A stretch of DNA of 39,078 nucleotides. Source: CAZIMM01 sp964540415. GTDB taxonomy: Bacteria > Bacillota > Clostridia > Oscillospirales > Acutalibacteraceae. Below are positions 16,833-23,960 of the stretch, one piece after another. Every line of letters starts with the position of its first letter. Position 1 is the first letter of the stretch. Where the stretch lies: NCBI GenBank assembly GCA_964540415.1, contig CAZIMM010000014.1, forward strand, positions 1 through 39,078, in the 5' to 3' direction. The notes beneath the pieces were generated by a model, which was given only the letters and a program-made list of their open reading frames with translations, was not told the origin of the DNA and made no database searches. A program made the translations under genes and the position numbers.

Positions 16833-17405
16833 TTATTTTTCACCCCAGTCATGCGGCTCTCCGCCGCGGATAATATAGCTTTTCTCGGCAAGTCGCGCCA
16901 TCGGGTCGTCCGAATGCGAGTCGGAATAAAAACAGTCGATACGGCTTTCACCGAAAACCTCCCTGAAGCGCAGGGGCTTTTCCTCACCGTAGCAGTTTTC
17001 ACCGAGGAAGCTGCCGGTGCCGATGTCCACCTTTGAAGCAATCAGAGTGCCGACGCCGAGTCTCCTGCAGGCTTCAGCCAGCAAAAACTCGGGCGACGCG
17101 GAAATTATCACATCGTTTTCTTTTTTTTGGCTGAGATACCACGGGTAAATCCGGGAGATGTTTTGGTCCCAGAACTCAACGACGAGCTGTTCGGGATTCT
17201 TAATGTTTTTGAGGAAAGAAAGCGCTGCTTCCTTTCCTCTCGTTTTCGGAATTATGCCGAGCTTGTAGCCGAGAATTCCTTTGACTGCCGCGGGCAGCCG
17301 CAGCAAAGCCTTCGGCTGCCTTGCAACGCAAAACAGCCAGAAGTGCACGGTGCTGTCGCCCTTGCAGACAGTTTTGTCAAAATCGTAGACGTTAAAGCCG
17401 TTCAT
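16833..17405 (-). CDS. HAD-IB family phosphatase (SerB-like fold)
   Basis: It has 190 residues. The haloacid dehalogenase motifs are all present: motif I DFDKT (nucleophile D8, acid D10), motif II IISASPEFL, motif III Lys in GEEKPLRF and motif IV FYSDSHSDDPM. The helical cap between residues about 15 and 85 places it in subfamily IB, as in phosphoserine phosphatase. Similar proteins are often annotated as HAD-IB hydrolases with unknown small phosphorylated substrates. The ATG at 17405 overlaps the transporter stop by four bases. Given neighbouring phosphodiesterases it could work on a phosphorylated product, but the substrate is open. Confidence 0.87.
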   Translation of the reverse strand: MNGFNVYDFDKTVCKGDSTVHFWLFCVARQPKALLRLPAAVKGILGYKLGIIPKTRGKEAALSFLKNIKNPEQLVVEFWDQNISRIYPWYLSQKKENDVIISASPEFLLAEACRRLGVGTLIASKVDIGTGSFLGENCYGEEKPLRFREVFGESRIDCFYSDSHSDDPMARLAEKSYIIRGGEPHDWGEK

Positions 17406-18889
17406 CCGATAATAATTCCCATTTTTGCTCTGCGTTCCTCAAGCTCGCGTGTGATTTTGTCGCGCTTTTCGCCGACAAGGTCATAGAAGAACAGCGGAAT
17501 CACGCACAGCAGGAGCGATATGCCCGGAATAATTGTGACAATCGAGAACATTCCCTGGCGGACAACGTGCTCCATTGCCAGAGGATTCGGCGTGTATTGA
17601 ACGCCGATTGTGTTCAGGTCCAGCTTTACGATAATGTACATAAGCACAATGAAAGAGGTTGAAAAGGCATTGCCCAGTTTGTTGACAAAGGATTGACAAG
17701 CGGAGCCCAGACCGTTTTCGCGTCTGCCCGTCTGCCATTCCATATAATCCAGACTGTCACCTATCATTGCATAGGAAACCACGTTGATAGCTCCGCACGG
17801 TATGCAGGAGAGAACAAGGAACGGTACGCACGCCCAGAGGTGCTGATAGCCGATGAAGAACATAATCATGCTCGAAACAAAGCCCAGCAGGGCGGTGGAA
17901 ATGATGATTGACTTGTAGCTGTATTTTTTTATAAGCTTCGGCATGAGGAGCATCGTGCCGAACATACCCACAGCCGTTGCCACCGAAAACACAGTGCTCA
18001 CAAGCGAAATGCTCTTTTGCAGCTGAGTCTCGATTTGTTCTGCAGTAAGCCCGGTCAAATCCGAACCGAGATAGAAGGAATATCTTGCAACGTGAACGGC
18101 GCCCGCCTGATACATGTATCTTGCCGAGGAGAGAACGCCCATGGCAACGGTGAGCATCAAAGGCTTGCAGGTGAAAATCAGCTTCAGTGAGCTTGCCTTC
18201 GTTTTGTCGCGCTTTGCCGGGCGCGGAATGTTGACCCGCTCTTTCGACTTGAAATATGCTCTGATGAACAGCAGGTTTCCGATCACAGCGGCGATAATCG
18301 CAATCGTCGCGTACTTTGTTTTTTCAAGCTGAAGTCCGCTGAGGCTGAGCTTCGGAAGAATGAAGCCGAGAGCCATGAATATCGCCATGGGGACTGCCGA
18401 GCCGATGCCGTTGCTTGTTCTCGCAACCGAGATGATGCTGCCGCGCTCCTTGGGGTTCGCGGTCATTGCGTTGGGCAGCGCCCAGAACGGAACATCCGAT
18501 ACGGTGTAGATCATGCCCCAGAGAACATATGTGACGGAGGCATAAACCATTTTTGCACTGTCGGAAATGTCCGGAGCGAAGAAAAGCAGAAAGGTGAGAA
18601 TGGCAATCGGCACTGGGGTGAAAAGAAGATATGGCCGCATTTTTCCGTGCTTTGTTTGCGTTCTGTCCATAATCATGCCCATAAGAGGGTCGTTGATTGC
18701 GTCCCAGACTCTTGCAAGAAGCATCAAAAACAGCACGAACAGCGGTGTAACACGCAGCACGTTCAGATAGAAGTCGGAAATGTATGACGACATGACCGAA
18801 TAGACCATGCCCTGACCGAGTGCGGCAATGACATAAGTTCGGTATTCATTTTTGAGAATATATTTTTTTTCAGCGCTGTCAGCTGCCAT
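17402..18889 (-). CDS. GPH-family MFS transporter (glycoside-pentoside-hexuronide:cation type)
   Basis: It has 495 residues and about 12 hydrophobic segments. Typical GPH features are visible: the early RVWDAINDPLMGMIMDRTQTKHGKMRPYLL region (key blocks AINDPLMG and GKMRPYLL), DVPFWALPNAMT in the helix 4-5 loop, and in the second half the conserved MIGDSLDYMEWQTGRRENG region (key block DYMEWQTGRR). The ATG at 18889 has a GAGAGGAG site. It is separated by 21 bases from the phosphoesterase gene and overlaps the HAD gene by four bases. GPH carriers usually bring in glycosides with Na+ or H+, so this one is likely to import a sugar or related compound. Confidence 0.9.
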   Translation of the reverse strand: MAADSAEKKYILKNEYRTYVIAALGQGMVYSVMSSYISDFYLNVLRVTPLFVLFLMLLARVWDAINDPLMGMIMDRTQTKHGKMRPYLLFTPVPIAILTFLLFFAPDISDSAKMVYASVTYVLWGMIYTVSDVPFWALPNAMTANPKERGSIISVARTSNGIGSAVPMAIFMALGFILPKLSLSGLQLEKTKYATIAIIAAVIGNLLFIRAYFKSKERVNIPRPAKRDKTKASSLKLIFTCKPLMLTVAMGVLSSARYMYQAGAVHVARYSFYLGSDLTGLTAEQIETQLQKSISLVSTVFSVATAVGMFGTMLLMPKLIKKYSYKSIIISTALLGFVSSMIMFFIGYQHLWACVPFLVLSCIPCGAINVVSYAMIGDSLDYMEWQTGRRENGLGSACQSFVNKLGNAFSTSFIVLMYIIVKLDLNTIGVQYTPNPLAMEHVVRQGMFSIVTIIPGISLLLCVIPLFFYDLVGEKRDKITRELEERRAKMGIIIG

Positions 18890-18910
18890 TTGCGAAATCT
18901 CCTCTCAACT

Positions 18911-20068
18911 TTATACTGCGGGAAGGTCTCTGTTGAAGTGCTGGGAAACAGCAATTTCGCCCAAATATGAAACCGCCGTTATTGTGACTCCCTGAATCCA
19001 GTTTTCGGATGAAATCGAGGTGTCGCTGCTCAGCTGTTTACCGTTATAGCCTGCCGGCTGGTTGCAGACATATGTCATGCCGTTATAGAACACGCAGATG
19101 TCGTTGAGGTGGCAGTGCCCGCAGTAAATCGCACGTGCGCAGTAGATGCCGAATTCATCACTTGCGAGTGAGGTTTTGTATGTTGTGACGGCGCTGCTCT
19201 CTCTCTTGACGCCGTAAATTCTCTTTGCTTCGGGCGAGGTGAGAATTGTTTCGTAATCGAGAATGGGGGAGTGCATAAAGAGCAGTGCCTGAGTGTGGCC
19301 GTAGGTTGAATTGATTTCTTTCATCTTTGAATTGTACCAGCTGACATGCTCTTTCTTGAGGAAGCCGGCGGAATTCTGCTCGGGGTCGATGTCATAGAGA
19401 AACTTTTCTATTGTGTCCGGCTTTGAGCCCGTGTCAAACAGGAACACGCTCTGGCGAACCTCGTCCTTGGAGTTCATGATGTTGATGTAGCTGTTGCCGT
19501 AGCCGGGAATCGAATCACTGCCGACTTTTGTCAGGCAGGTGCTGTAGCCGCTGAAAAGCTCCGCAAGAGCCTTGCGTGTGATGGAGGCGTTGCTCGCAGC
19601 GTCGCCCTCACCGAGGGTGTATGCCCAATAGATGCCCACGCGCTGCATGAAATCACCGAATTCCTTGGCGGTCTCTTCTGTTCTCCAGGAGGTGATAATG
19701 TCGCCGGTGATGACGATAAGGTCGGGCTTGCGGGCGAGAATCTGCCTGTAAAGATTGTCTATTGTTGCGTTGTCGAGCCTGTAATTGCCTTCGAGGTGAA
19801 GGTCTGAGCAGGACATGACAATGAAATCATCCTTGATATAGACACCCTTTTTGTCAATCTTTGCGATGTTGACGCCTTCGCCGGTCTCGCTGATAATTTT
19901 GACGTTTGTGTCCTGCGGTTTGTAGTCCGTAAGTACAAGGTCAAGCGATGCCGGAACAGCGGCGCCGCTGATTGACATCCAGATGACCACACACATGGAA
20001 ATGAACGGACGAAGATATTCCTTTGCCTTACCGAGATATTCCTGGATTGTTTTAAGTACCTTTTCCAT
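18911..20068 (-). CDS. Membrane-anchored calcineurin-like phosphoesterase, Dcr2-like, altered GNHD motif
   Basis: It has 385 residues with an N-terminal hydrophobic helix (about 21-42) that should anchor or export it. Metallophosphoesterase motifs in order: SDLHLEG with D89 and H91, TGDII with D123, then GEGD at 153-156 where the family normally has GNHD/E, FMHSP with H266, and GHCH at 317-320. Overall layout (W-A-Y before the third motif, TRKAL after it, and WYNSKM before the His motif) resembles Dcr2-type phosphatases. The altered third motif lacks the metal-binding Asn and the proton-donor His, so activity may be changed or lost. It is the first gene of the 20068-14777 operon; the ATG has a GCGGAGGA site. 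Confidence 0.82.
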   Translation of the reverse strand: MEKVLKTIQEYLGKAKEYLRPFISMCVVIWMSISGAAVPASLDLVLTDYKPQDTNVKIISETGEGVNIAKIDKKGVYIKDDFIVMSCSDLHLEGNYRLDNATIDNLYRQILARKPDLIVITGDIITSWRTEETAKEFGDFMQRVGIYWAYTLGEGDAASNASITRKALAELFSGYSTCLTKVGSDSIPGYGNSYINIMNSKDEVRQSVFLFDTGSKPDTIEKFLYDIDPEQNSAGFLKKEHVSWYNSKMKEINSTYGHTQALLFMHSPILDYETILTSPEAKRIYGVKRESSAVTTYKTSLASDEFGIYCARAIYCGHCHLNDICVFYNGMTYVCNQPAGYNGKQLSSDTSISSENWIQGVTITAVSYLGEIAVSQHFNRDLPAV

Positions 20069-20210
20069 TTTTTGTCCTCCGCATTTCTATTGAATTATGC
20101 ATTGAAATCTTTGAAAACATATAACTTTAGACATTTTACATTATTTCGCTGCCAAAATCAATTGTTTATTAAATTAATTGCAACAAAAAATGAAAAATTT
20201 TGTTATCCGA

Positions 20211-20239
20211 TTGATTTTAGAAAGTCAAAATGGTAATAT
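20211..20239 (+). promoter_or_regulatory. Promoter of the MGMT-like gene
   Basis: A -35 TTGATT (20211-20216) and an extended -10 TGG-TAATAT (20234-20239) are 17 bases apart. The transcript would begin near 20246, downstream of an in-frame ATG at 20230. This supports the TTG start at 20263. Confidence 0.65.
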
Positions 20240-20262
20240 TCATCTGTAGAGGTGTTTTGATT

Positions 20263-20589
20263 TTGGGTGATATTTTTCAAAAAATTTATGCACAGGTCAG
20301 AAAAGTTCCGCCCGGAAACGTCGCAACATACGGCATGATTGCCGCAATGGCGGGCAATCCGAGATGGTCGCAGTGCGTGGGCTATGCTCTGCACGTAAAC
20401 CCCGAGCCGGGAAAAATACCCTGCCACAGGATTGTCAACCGCTTCGGAGGGCTTGCACCGTCCTTCGCTTTCGGCGGAGAGGATGTGCAGCGTATGCTTC
20501 TTGAGGGTGAGGGCGTAACCTTCCTTGAGAACGGACTTGTTGACATGAAAAAACATCTTTGGAACGGCATAAAAGAGCCGTGCGAATAA
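20263..20589 (+). CDS. MGMT-family alkyltransferase-like protein with active-site Cys
   Basis: Small relative (108 residues) of the O6-alkylguanine-DNA alkyltransferase C-terminal domain. Visible family elements are KVPPGNVATYGMIAAMAG (helix-turn-helix entry, key block GNVATYG), the Arg-containing WSQCVGYALHVNP segment and the active-site motif IPCHRIVN with C54. True ATL proteins carry Trp in place of this Cys, so this one may still accept an alkyl group. The usual N-terminal domain is absent. A TTG start at 20263 is proposed: a GAGGTG site lies ten bases upstream, and the predicted transcript begins after the only upstream ATG. Twenty bases separate it from the SDR gene. Confidence 0.85.
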   Translation: MGDIFQKIYAQVRKVPPGNVATYGMIAAMAGNPRWSQCVGYALHVNPEPGKIPCHRIVNRFGGLAPSFAFGGEDVQRMLLEGEGVTFLENGLVDMKKHLWNGIKEPCE

Positions 20590-20608
20590 AGCGAAAGAAG
20601 TGTTGAAA

Positions 20609-21412
20609 ATGGAAGAATTTTTCGGAAAAACCGTGCTGATAACGGGTGCGGCAAAGGGTCAGGGACGTGCTGTTGCACTTGCATTTGCAAAACAGGGCGC
20701 GAACATAATTGCTGTTGATCTCGGCAAAAAAATCGAGTATCCGTCCTACAACAAGGGAGGGAGCGAGGCTCTTGAAGCGCTGAAAAAAGATGTTGAGGCA
20801 CTGGGAGCAAAGGCTGAAATCTGCCCGGCTGACGTGAGAGACGCGCAGCAGGTGGAAGCCGCTGTAAAACAAGGTGCAGAGCGCTTCGGAGGCATTGATG
20901 TGCTGTTCAACAACGCGGGAATATGTGCCTACGGTCTGTCACACGAGCTGTCGGAGGATGAGTGGGATTCCATGGTCGGAATAAACCTCAAGGGCGCGTG
21001 GCTCGTTTCAAAATATACCATACCGTTCATGATTGAAAAAAAGAGCGGAGTAATAATTTACAATTCGTCCGTCGGCGGTTTGCGCGGAATGAACAGGCTT
21101 TCGCATTACGCAGCATCCAAATACGGCCTTGTCGGGCTTGCAAAGTCGCAGGCAATTGAGCTTGCACCTTACGGAATAAGGGTGATAAGCATTCATCCCA
21201 CCGGTGTCAATACTCCCATGAACGACGGCCTTGCCGAAATGGAGGGACTGACTCCCCGTGAGGTTGCAGAGCGCTCGGCGGGCAATCTGCTGCCCGTGCC
21301 GTGGATTGAGCCTGAGGATGTTGCAAACTCTGTGCTGTTTCTCGCAAGCGAGAAGGCAAGGTATGTCACCGGAAGCCAGTTTGTGCTGGATGCCGGCCTG
21401 CTCACAAGATAA
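20609..21412 (+). CDS. Short-chain dehydrogenase/reductase (SDR)
   Basis: It has 267 residues with the classical SDR layout. The NAD(P)-binding motif TGAAKGQG is at 13-20, DLG follows beta-2, and NNAG is at the end of beta-4. The catalytic Ser is in the NSSVGG segment near 153, with Tyr167 and Lys171 in HYAASKYG. The C-terminal segment RYVTGSQFVLDAG is also family-typical. The acidic residue after beta-2 (VDLG) suggests NAD rather than NADP. The substrate is unknown; relatives include mycofactocin-associated and sugar-alcohol dehydrogenases. The ATG at 20609 has an AAAGAAG site, and GTG 20600 and TTG 20603 are possible but less likely. It is probably co-transcribed with the MGMT-like gene. 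Confidence 0.9.
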   Translation: MEEFFGKTVLITGAAKGQGRAVALAFAKQGANIIAVDLGKKIEYPSYNKGGSEALEALKKDVEALGAKAEICPADVRDAQQVEAAVKQGAERFGGIDVLFNNAGICAYGLSHELSEDEWDSMVGINLKGAWLVSKYTIPFMIEKKSGVIIYNSSVGGLRGMNRLSHYAASKYGLVGLAKSQAIELAPYGIRVISIHPTGVNTPMNDGLAEMEGLTPREVAERSAGNLLPVPWIEPEDVANSVLFLASEKARYVTGSQFVLDAGLLTR

Positions 21413-21418
21413 ACTTAT

Positions 21419-21444
21419 CCGCGCGAAAATACCGCGCGAAAATA
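21419..21444 (+). repeat. Perfect 13-bp tandem duplication that also forms a hairpin
   Basis: CCGCGCGAAAATA occurs twice back to back (21419-21431 and 21432-21444), right after the SDR stop. The two CGCGCG cores (21420-21425 and 21433-21438) can pair with a seven-base loop. There is no clear U tract after it, so a terminator role is doubtful. Confidence 0.75.
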
Positions 21445-21457
21445 ATTTAAATAATGC

Positions 21458-21487
21458 TTGACAAAATGTTCCTTTTAATGAGATAAT
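21458..21487 (+). promoter_or_regulatory. Sigma-A promoter of rsmD-coaD
   Basis: A perfect -35 TTGACA (21458-21463) and a -10 GATAAT (21482-21487) are 18 bases apart. The start would be about 24 bases before the rsmD ATG. Confidence 0.8.
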
Positions 21488-21517
21488 ATAGTGTATCAGT
21501 AAAATGGAGTAAAAACA

Positions 21518-22063
21518 ATGAGAGTAATCACCGGCAGTGCACGCGGCATGACGCTCACAACCCTTGAGGGTGAGGATGTCCGCCCGACAACCGACAGAGT
21601 CAAGGAAGCAATTTTCAGCATCATTCAATTTGAAATTGAAGGGCGCACGGTGCTTGACCTTTTTGCGGGGTCGGGTCAGCTTGGCATTGAGGCTCTCAGC
21701 AGGGGAGCGGAGAAGGCATATTTTGTTGACAGCTCCGGCGACTCTGTCGCGGTTGTCAAAAAAAACCTTGAGCATACACGCCTCATGAGCAGTGCGGTTG
21801 TTCTTCAGGCGGATTCGCCCACCTTTGTCCGCAACAGCAAGGAGAGCTTCGGCGTTGTTTTTCTTGACCCGCCCTACGGCAGAGGCCTTGTTCAGCGTGT
21901 TCTTCCCGATGTCTCGGAGCATATGCAGCCGGGCGGAGTGATAATCTGCGAGACTCCCGTCGGCGAGGAGCTTCCCGAAAGGGCAGGCGGCTCGGTGCTG
22001 CACCGCAGATATAAATACGGCAAAATCGAAATCACGGTTTACAGAACGGAGGCGGAGGGTTGA
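21518..22063 (+). CDS. rsmD: 16S rRNA (guanine(966)-N2)-methyltransferase
   Basis: SAM-dependent methyltransferase of 181 residues that modifies small-subunit rRNA. The opening RVITGSARGMTL and the DVRPTTDRVKEAIFSI block are strongly typical (key blocks RPTTDRVKEA). SAM-binding motif I is DLFAGSGQLGIEALSRGA (key block DLFAGSG), and the amino-methylase motif IV is DPPYG. The ATG at 21518 follows a TGGAG site. The stop overlaps the TTG start of coaD by four bases; the rsmD-coaD pair is conserved in many Firmicutes. Confidence 0.95.
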   Translation: MRVITGSARGMTLTTLEGEDVRPTTDRVKEAIFSIIQFEIEGRTVLDLFAGSGQLGIEALSRGAEKAYFVDSSGDSVAVVKKNLEHTRLMSSAVVLQADSPTFVRNSKESFGVVFLDPPYGRGLVQRVLPDVSEHMQPGGVIICETPVGEELPERAGGSVLHRRYKYGKIEITVYRTEAEG

Positions 22064-22560
22064 ACCGAGAAAAAATTGCAATTTGTCCCGGCAGCTTCGA
22101 CCCGGTGACGCTCGGTCATCTTGACATCATCCGCCGCGCGTCAAAAATGTTCGACAAAGTGATAGTCACCGTCATGGTCAATTACCACAAGCGAAACTGT
22201 GCTTTTTCACCCGACGAGCGTGCCGAGATGATTCGCAGATGCACAAAGGACATCCCGAACGTCTGCGTGGAAATTCACTCCGGGCTTCTCGCCCAGTATG
22301 CACTCGACAAGGGCGCGGTGGCAATTGTGAAGGGCTTGCGTGCTGTGTCGGATTTTGAGGATGAGTTCCAGCAGGCGCTGACGAACAAAAAGCTCAATCC
22401 GGTGACGGAAACGGTGTTTGTCACCTGTGACGCGGAATATATGTTCCTGTCCTCAAGCGTAGTCAAGCAGGTTTGCGAATTCGGCGGCGACATCAGTGCG
22501 TTCGTCCCGGCAGTAATTCGTGACGATATAGTTTCAAGAGTCAGGAAAGGAGCTCAATAA
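22060..22560 (+). CDS. coaD: Phosphopantetheine adenylyltransferase
   Basis: Penultimate enzyme of coenzyme A synthesis; it moves AMP from ATP to 4'-phosphopantetheine. It has 166 residues. The nucleotidyltransferase signature PGSFDPVTLGHLDII near residues 9-23 includes the TxGH motif. The block IVKGLRAVSDFEDEFQ and the late SSSVVKQV motif are family-typical. The start is TTG at 22060, overlapping the rsmD stop and preceded by a GGAGGCGGAGG stretch; the reading frame from this codon gives the normal CoaD N-terminus. The coiled-coil gene follows after two bases. Confidence 0.95.
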   Translation: MNREKIAICPGSFDPVTLGHLDIIRRASKMFDKVIVTVMVNYHKRNCAFSPDERAEMIRRCTKDIPNVCVEIHSGLLAQYALDKGAVAIVKGLRAVSDFEDEFQQALTNKKLNPVTETVFVTCDAEYMFLSSSVVKQVCEFGGDISAFVPAVIRDDIVSRVRKGAQ

Positions 22561-22562
22561 GC

Positions 22563-23246
22563 ATGAATGTTGAAGATTTACTCGACCAAATCGATCAAAC
22601 TCTCGATAACGGTCAGCAAATGGCATTTTCAAAAAAGATTTCCGTCAATGTTGATGAAATCAGAGGCTGTATTCAGGAAATACGCATGAATCTCCCCGAG
22701 GAGATAAGGCAGGCGCGCAACATCGTTGCGGACAGAAAAAAGATTCTCAAGGAGGCTGCGGATTCGGCGGACAACACAGTCGCGCAGGCAACCGAGAGGG
22801 CAAGGGAAACCACCGCCAAGGCAAACTCGAAGGCAAAAGAGGTTGTCCTCACAGCCGAAGAGAGAGCGAAGGCGAAGATTTTCGAGTCCGAGGAGAGAGC
22901 AAAGCAGATTGTCGCCAATGCCGAGGCACGCGCCGCAGCTATGGTTGAGGAGAGCGAGATTGCTCAGCGCACAAGGCATTACGGCGAGGAAGTCGTTGCC
23001 GCGGCAAAAACAAAGGCGCAAAGCGTAACCGATCAGGCTCAGAAGGATGCAGCCGATATCATCGAGGACGCAAACGCGCAGTCCGCTGAAATCAAGGCCT
23101 CCGCCAACAAGTGGGCAACCGAAATGCGTACGAATGCCGCAAACTTTGTCGGCAACATGATAAACAGCACCGAGGCGTCTCTGGCAACAAGTCTTTCAAA
23201 TGTCCGCCAGGTGAAGGAAAACTTCCGCAACGCATTGAACAGCTGA
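22563..23246 (+). CDS. Coiled-coil protein of unknown function downstream of coaD
   Basis: It has 227 residues and no membrane segment or signal peptide. A short N-terminal part (MNVEDLLDQIDQTL) is followed by a segment containing residues like VDEIRGCIQEIRMNLPEEI and by about 150 residues very rich in Ala, Glu, Lys and Arg in heptad-like order (repeats such as ATERARETTAKANSKAKE, AEERAKAKIF and ANAEARAAAM). It looks like a long coiled coil, similar in style to F/V-ATPase stalk subunits or DivIVA partners, and clostridial genomes often annotate it as an ATPase by composition alone. I see no nucleotide-binding motif, so I do not accept that name. The tight spacing to coaD suggests co-transcription. 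Confidence 0.8.
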   Translation: MNVEDLLDQIDQTLDNGQQMAFSKKISVNVDEIRGCIQEIRMNLPEEIRQARNIVADRKKILKEAADSADNTVAQATERARETTAKANSKAKEVVLTAEERAKAKIFESEERAKQIVANAEARAAAMVEESEIAQRTRHYGEEVVAAAKTKAQSVTDQAQKDAADIIEDANAQSAEIKASANKWATEMRTNAANFVGNMINSTEASLATSLSNVRQVKENFRNALNS

Positions 23247-23275
23247 AAATACATAAGTCTTCCGGTGTAATATCT

Positions 23276-23339
23276 ACCCACCCGGGGGCATAGAATTGGT
23301 AATGGCTGTTAACAATTCTGTGCTTTCAATGAGGTGGGT
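23276..23339 (+). promoter_or_regulatory. Leader that can sequester the ribosome site of the DUF4830 gene
   Basis: ACCCACC at 23276-23282 is perfectly complementary to GGTGGGT at 23333-23339, which contains part of the GAGGTGGG ribosome site. Inside the loop, AGAATTG (23292-23298) pairs with CAATTCT (23313-23319). The outer and inner stems together would hide the start region. This is sequence complementarity only. Confidence 0.4.
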
Positions 23340-23341
23340 TC

Positions 23342-23938
23342 ATGTTTGTAATGTCGGTCAGATCCTCAAAATTGAAAACCTTGGCGATAACCTTTGCCGC
23401 AATAATCGCGGTGGTCGCCATAGGCATTGCCGCGGGCAGCGGCGGCACTCCTCCCGTTGCCGACGATGACGGCGTGAACGTGCGCGCTTCAACGGCGGCG
23501 GAGCGGTTGGCGTTTTTTTCGCAGTTTGGCTGGGAGGTATCGGAGGATCCCGTCGAGATCGCCGAGGTCATGATTCCCGCCGAGTTTGACCGCGCTTACG
23601 AGCAATATAACGATATGCAAAAGGATCAGGGCTTCGATTTGTCGAATTATGCCGGGATGAGAGTCAAGCGCTGGACATATGAAGTGAAGAACTATCCCGG
23701 ATATGAAACCGAAAGTGAAAAAATCCAGGCAAATCTGCTTGTGTATGACGGCCTTGTAATCGGCGGAGATATTTGTTCACTTGAACTTAACGGCTTTATG
23801 AAAGGATTTTATCCCGATGCCGCAGTAACGACAACCGGCGCGGTGACTACAGCCGCCGCGGTGACGACAACCGGTGCGGTGACAACGACCGATGCCGAGA
23901 CTCCTTACGAAGCACAGCAGACAGTTACCGCGCAATAG
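23342..23938 (+). CDS. DUF4830-type exported protein with Thr-rich tail
   Basis: It has 198 residues. An N-terminal hydrophobic segment (about 10-31) after Lys/Arg residues suggests a signal anchor or export. The central domain (about 50-150) has the pattern FFSQFGWEVSEDPVEIAEVMIP (key block FGWEVSEDP), then WTYEVKNYP and GLVIGGDICSL, which I recognise as DUF4830-like. The C-terminal ~40 residues are low-complexity, with four copies of a six-residue Ala-Val-Thr-Thr unit. A GAGGTGGG site precedes the ATG at 23342; an internal ATG at 23351 is possible. It is likely a cell-surface protein of unknown role. Confidence 0.75.
   Translation: MFVMSVRSSKLKTLAITFAAIIAVVAIGIAAGSGGTPPVADDDGVNVRASTAAERLAFFSQFGWEVSEDPVEIAEVMIPAEFDRAYEQYNDMQKDQGFDLSNYAGMRVKRWTYEVKNYPGYETESEKIQANLLVYDGLVIGGDICSLELNGFMKGFYPDAAVTTTGAVTTAAAVTTTGAVTTTDAETPYEAQQTVTAQ
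23822..23893 (+). repeat. Four 18-bp coding repeats (AVTTxx units)
   Basis: Four successive 18-base units encode AVTTTG, AVTTAA, AVTTTG and AVTTTD. The third-base differences between units show an old rather than fresh duplication. The result is a Thr-rich linker-like tail, and unit number could vary between strains. Confidence 0.85.
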
Positions 23939-23960
23939 CGGATTTTGAAAACGGTGATAG

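Noticed and set aside
20230..20262. ATG at 20230 as the start of the MGMT-like gene.
   Set aside because: It overlaps the promoter -10 region, has no ribosome site, and adds residues not found in the family.
21008..22081. A 357-codon open frame on the minus strand across the SDR gene, the rsmD promoter and rsmD.
   Set aside because: It is antisense to two genes with clear family motifs and to a good promoter, has no ribosome site, and its translation shows no domain. It comes from codon bias in the opposite strand.
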